Source: JACRCT01 sp049841135 | GTDB taxonomy: Bacteria > Myxococcota > Myxococcia > Myxococcales > UBA5297 | Assembly (NCBI GenBank): GCA_049841135.1 | Contig: JASGHK010000005.1 | Coordinates: 2,232,001-2,296,000, forward strand | DNA: 64,000 nucleotides | Reading direction: 5' to 3' | Shown here: in pieces, positions 59,929 through 64,000 of the stretch | How positions within the stretch are numbered: position 1 is the first letter of the stretch | Layout of the letters: every line of letters starts with the position of its first letter | The notes under the pieces: generated by a model | The model's input: only the letters and a program-made list of their open reading frames with translations | What the model was told of the DNA's origin: nothing | Database searches by the model: none | Made by a program: the position numbers and the translations under genes

Positions 59929-62180
59929 CTAGTCGTCGCAGTCCTTGGGCTTCTCGCGGTCGCGGCAGTTGTCCTTGTCCTGGTCCCGGCCCTTGCCCTT
60001 GTGCGCGGGCGTCACCACCAGCGGCCGCATCATGTCGTGCTCCTCGTGGTCGAGGATGTGGCAGTGCCAGACGTACTCGTAGTCGCCGGTGCGCGGGCTG
60101 ACGGGCACCAAGAAGGGGACCTGGGGCAGGTCGAACCGCATGATCACCGTCGTGACCTCACCGGGGTTCATCCTGACCGTCTCCTTCCAGCCGAGCTTCG
60201 ACGGCGTCCGGGCCGCGCGCCGGCCCGAGGAAGGTGGGCTGGGCGGCGGCGCCGGCCGGCGTGGCCAGGTAGGCGGCGACGTCGAAGGGCTGGCGCGAGA
60301 GCACCTGCACGTTGACCAGGTGGAAGTGGATGGGGTGGGTGTCCCCGGTCAGGTTGACGATCTGCCAGACCTCGGTCGCCCCCTGCTGCGCGCGCTCGGT
60401 GACGAAGTTCGGGTCGCTGGGGTCGGGCGCGTAGGGGATGGCGAAGTCGCCGGGGGCGCCCGCCACGTTGGTGCCCAGCATCTGGATGAGGCGCCCGAAC
60501 GAGTCGAACTTCTCGTTGAGGGTGAGCTGGCGCACCGAGACGTCCTTGCGCGTGGGGATGGGCAGCGCCGCCGCCGGCAGGAAGCTCCAGTCGAGGCGCT
60601 TCTCCGGGGTCTTGGGGTTGAGCCCCGCGAGCGGCCGGTCGATCCGCGCCGCCGGGTTGCCGGCGAGCGTGATGAACGGGTTGATCCACAGCGGCTTGTC
60701 CCCAGGGATCTGCTTGCTGTCCGGCCCCACCTCGAAGCGCATCAGGACGGCGGTGTCCCCGTTGCTGCCGTAGAGCGGCCCGTGGTCGTTGCGGACGTCG
60801 CCCGAGGGGTACGGGGCGGGCGCGTCGTTGAACAGCACGTACTTCTTGCCCGCCTTGCCCTTGAAGTCGACGAGCACGTCCCAGCGCTCCGCGGGCCCGG
60901 TGAGGAGGCTGCCGCCGGGGTTGGCCAGGTCGCGGATGCTGCGGTTGCCGTCGGCGTCGACGTCGACGATCAGCCGCCGCCCCGAGGGGACGACGACCGG
61001 CCGGGCCAGGAAGCCGCCCTCGGTGCCGATGACCAGGAAGTCCGGGCCGGGCTTGGCGAAGTCGGGCTGGCCGGTGCCGTCGTCCTCGTAGAGCTGGAGG
61101 TTGAGGAAGCGCGCCTGGCAGGCGTTGAGGATGCGCAGGCGGTAGCGGCGCGGCTCGACCGGCGCGTTGGGGAACGCCGTGCCGTTGACGAGCATGGTGT
61201 CGCCGAACATCTCCGGGACCACCGAGGGGACCGGCGGAAGCTGGCTGGCCGGCGCGAGCTTCCCAGCGGTTGGGGTCGTAGACGTAGGGGTACCAGAGGC
61301 TGCCGCGCGTCTTGGCCGAACCCGGGAACTGCGGGTCGAGGTCGTCGGGCTGGAAGATCTTGTCCTGGATCACGATGGGCAGCTCGCGCCCGCCCTTCTC
61401 CACGAACTCCGGCAGGCCCCAGCGCTTGACCAGCGCGCGCTCGAAGTCGTCGCGCAGCAGGTACGCCGAGGCGATGCCCGCGTAGGCGTTGAGCCGGGTG
61501 ATGCCCAGGGCGTGGTCGTGGTACCAGACGAACCGGGCGCTCTGGTCGTTGGGGTAGTAGTACTCGGCCTCGTCGCGGGGGACGCGCTGGCCCGGGCGCA
61601 GCACCTGGTTGTTGAGGAAGCTGACCCCCTGGTCGCCGTTGGGGGCCCACCACGCGAAGGGCCCGCCGTCGCTGGTCCAGGGGACGAAGCCGCCGTGCAG
61701 GTGGATGGAGGTGCGGTTCTGCTCCTGCTCCGCACCCATGATCGTGGTGTCGACGGGGAGGATGTGCGCGTCGGGCAGCTCGTTGCGGAACGTGATCTGG
61801 ACCGGCCGGCCGCGCTCCGCGACGATCACTCCGCCCAGGTGCCGCTTGAGGACCTGGCTCGTCCCCAGCTGCTGGTCGGGCACGAAGCCCCAGAGCGTGG
61901 TCGCCGGCAGGTCCGGGTGGAGCACGTCGGTGAACTGGTCGATGGCGATGGTGTAGTGGTCCGCGACCACCGGGGCGCGGCACTGCTTGCCCTCGGCGTC
62001 GTAGCGCCGCACCCCGTCGGGCACCGCGACCGGGATGCCTGCCGGCCCGACCCCGCGCAGGTTCTGCACGAACTTTTTGAGCTCCGGGCTCTGCTTGAAC
62101 GTGTCCTGCTGCGCTCGGGCCCCGCCCCCATAGGCCAAGGCCGCCATCAGCGCCAAGGCTCCCCACCACCGTCGTCGCAT
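59929..62180 (-). CDS. Multicopper oxidase (laccase/CotA-like), two frame breaks
   Basis: About 749 residues after correction. MRRRWWGALALMAALAYGGG ARAQQ is a signal. All four copper-ligand groups are present: IHLHGGFVPW, VWYHDHALGITR, THPIHFHLVNVQVL and EYVWHCHILDHEEHDMMRP, giving the type 1, 2 and 3 sites with an axial Met. The protein oxidises phenols, metals or bilirubin-like compounds with O2. Breaks: 61256-61262 (coding GAAGCTC; corrected RWELAPASQLPPVPSVVPEM) and 60193-60199 (GAAGCTC; corrected GPDAVELGWKETVRMNPGEV). Length 2252 = 3 x 750 + 2. It ends with a highly charged tail (KGKGRDQDKDNCRDREKPK) of unknown use. AAGGGG lies before the ATG at 62180. Copper tolerance or pigment oxidation is a likely role. 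Confidence 0.93.
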
Positions 62181-62564
62181 AGGTCCCCTTCCCGTTTCCG
62201 GTTGCGCGTCGCTGCGCGCTCCGCCGGCCCGGCGCTCGCCGGGACGGCTGCTGTCAGCGACGGTGTCCACCGACCGGTTGGCGGCCACCTACCCAAGGCG
62301 GCACCCTCCCGCGCCGTCGCAAGCCGGCGAGGAGCCCGATGCCACAGCTCTCTGTCCGCTGTGCAGGAGACCGTCCGCTCGCCTGCTCGCCCGGGAGCCG
62401 GCGGATCTCGGACCGACCCGTTCGCAGCCCGCCGGCCCAGCGGGCCGCTCACCGCCGTTGCGAGGAACGGCGGGGCATCGGTCCGCGCTGGCGGACCTCG
62501 CCCGCACTGGGCGAGCGAGACGGTCGCGGGCCCTCGACTTCGGGCGAATGGGATGGACGCTCGG
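62181..62564. other. Intergenic region
   Basis: 384 bases between two minus-strand genes, the Cys-rich protein (stop 62565) and the oxidase (start 62180). It should hold the oxidase promoter. Plus-strand open frames here (62263-62661) are shadows. No clear repeat, hairpin or promoter was found. Confidence 0.5.
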
Positions 62565-64000
62565 TCAGGGCGATGCGAGCTTCTTGCAGTCCGGCCCGCA
62601 GCCCCACGTCCCGTCGCACTGCTCGCCGAAGCTCGCGTCCAGCCGGCCGTCGCCGCAGTAGGGCGCGAAGGCGCAGCTCGTGGTGCACAGGCCCGGCCCG
62701 TAGGCCGTCGAGGCGTCGAGGTTGCCCTGGCCGCTGTCGCAGCGCTCGGGTCCGTCCTTGATCCCGTCGCCGCAGGAGGCGGCCGGCGTGCAGTCCGGGT
62801 TGCAGGTGCCGTAGGCGCCGGTGTTCCGGCCGTCGTCGCAGCCTTCGCCCGGGTCGAGCAGGCCGTCGCCGCACTTGAGCCGGCAGTGGACGTCGCAGAG
62901 GCTCCAGCGCGTCCCGTTGTTGAGCGCGTCGTCGCAGTCCTCGCCGGCATCGGTCAGGCCGTCGCCGCAGGTGTCGAGCGGCACCCACGCCGTGCAGTCC
63001 GCGGAGCACGAGCCGGGGGTGCCGTCGTTCACCCCGTCGTCGCAGGTCTCGCCGAAGGCGCCGTCCACCCGGTGGTCGCCGCAGGCGGGCGCGGTCCGGC
63101 AGCGCTCCGTGCAGGCGAGCGGGCCGTACGCGGTGGCCGAGTTGGCGCCGCCCTCGTCGCAGGACTCGGGGCCCTGCACCGTCCCGTCGCCGCAGGTGCC
63201 GGCGCTGGTGCAGTCGGAGCGGCAGGTCCCGTAGGTGCCGTCGTTCTTGCCGTCGTCGCACGCCTCTCCGCCGTTGGGCGCCGCGTCGCCGCAGAACGGC
63301 CCGCGGGTGCAGTCGGGGTTGCAGCCGTCGTAGCCGCCCAGGTTCTGGGCGGCGCCCAGGTCGCACTGCTCGCCGCGGTCCTTGGTGCCGTCGCCGCACT
63401 TGAGGTGGCAGTCGGCGGTGCAGTTGTCGATGGACGAGCCGTTGTCCAGGCCGTGGTCGCACTCCTCCTCCGGCGTCTGCTGGACGTGGTCGCCGCAGCG
63501 CGGGCCGAGCGTGCAGGTGGAGGTGCAGTGGCCCCAGCCGCTGCCGTTCTGCGCGCCCTCGTCGCACTCTTCGCCGTGGGAGGCGACGCCGTCGCCGCAG
63601 GAGGGCGCCCACTTGCAGCCCGGCCCGCACACCCTCTGCGCGCCGCCGTAGAGGGAGGCGTTGACCCCGTCGTCGCACTCCTCCCCTGGGCCGGTCGGGT
63701 CCCGGTCGCCGCAGAACGGGGCGCGGGCGAGGCAGCCCGGCATGCAGCCGCCGTAGGCCCCGTCGTTGCGCCCGTCGTCGCAGACCTCGTTGCCGGCCAC
63801 GATCCCGTCGTAGCAGGTCGGGCGGCACTGGCTGACCGTGCGGGTGAAGCCGCTCAGCGTCACCCGGTAGGTGGACGCGCAGGTGTGGCGCTCGGCCTGG
63901 AACAGGTCGATGGAGTACATGCCGCCGTTGACCAGGCCCAGCGCCGCAGCGTGCGCCGCGTCCAGCGTGATCGACCCGCTGCTCGCCCCGTGGAGGCCGC
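62565..64000 (-). CDS. Cys-rich surface protein with fibro-slime-like N-part, partial
   Basis: At least 478 residues; the 5' end lies beyond the right edge. The first visible part (HGASSGSITLDAAHAAALGL, NGGMYSIDLFQAERHTCAST YRVTLSGF) matches the end of a fibro-slime or PA14-like domain (Y-x-I-x-x-F-x-A-E-R-H). The rest is a chain of about 11-12 Cys-rich repeats of 30-40 residues with CGDG-x-x-x-x-G-EECDDG-x-N-x-x-x-Y-G-x-C-x-x-x-C, the DUF4215 or 'myxococcus Cys-rich repeat' family. The final repeat ends GCGPDCKKLASP. These are secreted, disulfide-rich repeats common in myxobacteria and may bind metals such as calcium or join the slime matrix (inference). Confidence 0.9.
   Translation of the reverse strand, partial: GLHGASSGSITLDAAHAAALGLVNGGMYSIDLFQAERHTCASTYRVTLSGFTRTVSQCRPTCYDGIVAGNEVCDDGRNDGAYGGCMPGCLARAPFCGDRDPTGPGEECDDGVNASLYGGAQRVCGPGCKWAPSCGDGVASHGEECDEGAQNGSGWGHCTSTCTLGPRCGDHVQQTPEEECDHGLDNGSSIDNCTADCHLKCGDGTKDRGEQCDLGAAQNLGGYDGCNPDCTRGPFCGDAAPNGGEACDDGKNDGTYGTCRSDCTSAGTCGDGTVQGPESCDEGGANSATAYGPLACTERCRTAPACGDHRVDGAFGETCDDGVNDGTPGSCSADCTAWVPLDTCGDGLTDAGEDCDDALNNGTRWSLCDVHCRLKCGDGLLDPGEGCDDGRNTGAYGTCNPDCTPAASCGDGIKDGPERCDSGQGNLDASTAYGPGLCTTSCAFAPYCGDGRLDASFGEQCDGTWGCGPDCKKLASP

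Noticed and set aside
739..61262. Programmed frameshifting as the cause of the eleven frame breaks
   Set aside because: There are no slippery heptamers or stimulating structures, and the genes differ widely in function. The repeated insertion contexts point to sequence error.
1..64000. tRNA, rRNA or riboswitch genes
   Set aside because: I looked in the intergenic stretches for cloverleaf-like or conserved RNA sequence and found none that I can support.

Overview
The window is very GC-rich (visibly around 70 % or more), with dense, often overlapping genes and several hallmarks of Myxococcota (myxobacteria-like deltaproteobacteria): two proteins with MYXO-CTERM-like tails (Cys-rich motif, hydrophobic helix, Arg cluster), a TIGR02996 domain protein, Cys-rich 'myxococcus repeat' surface proteins, many lipoproteins, many multi-PAS hybrid histidine kinases and a complete Che-like operon. 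No rRNA, tRNA, CRISPR array, plasmid origin or prophage was found.

Layout. 1-13 kb: an unrecognised helical protein; a compact six-gene operon on the minus strand (collagen-like lipoprotein, phage-tail-collar protein, Tat-exported NHL propeller, DUF6916, GNAT acetyltransferase, sulfotransferase); a TIGR02996 protein; a Cys-rich lipoprotein followed by an orphan SenB-like (selenosugar synthase family) glycosyltransferase; then on the plus strand a TPR-like protein, an eRF1/host-attachment-like protein and a SpoIID protein. 13-22 kb: four two-component genes (one large kinase on plus; a hybrid kinase, a kinase and a response regulator on minus) and a small secreted protein. 22-32 kb: E2, E1beta and E1alpha of a 2-oxoacid dehydrogenase complex, a MYXO-CTERM protein, a stand-alone MshEN (GspE N-terminal) protein that may bind c-di-GMP, a Kelch lipoprotein and a second MYXO-CTERM-like protein. 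32.5-41.5 kb: an eight-gene chemosensory operon (REC, REC-CheW, CheR, CheW, CheA-REC, CheB, MCP, exported PDC-like sensor), preceded by a poly-C tract and short dyads. 41.5-43.4 kb: a RAYT (REP-associated tyrosine transposase) gene flanked by REP-like hairpins in opposite orientation, two on one side and a 15-unit, 76-bp tandem array on the other. 43.5-50 kb: an RND efflux pump with its membrane-fusion protein, a divergent zinc alcohol dehydrogenase and small proteins. 50-64 kb: two more sensor kinases, a lipoprotein, a redox operon (b561-like membrane protein, YceI, five-haem lipoprotein), a large multicopper oxidase and a partial Cys-rich surface protein.

A striking feature of the whole window is that nine otherwise intact genes carry eleven one-base insertions, all in very similar contexts (GAGCTC read as GAAGCTC or GAGGCTC, GATC read as GAATC, GAGATG read as GAGAATG). 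In every case removal of one base restores a full-length family member and the total lengths agree exactly. I treat these genes as functional with probable systematic sequence errors, not as pseudogenes.

The best candidate for an undescribed system is the collagen/tail-collar operon with its modifying enzymes. The RAYT with its asymmetric REP array is the clearest mobile-element structure.
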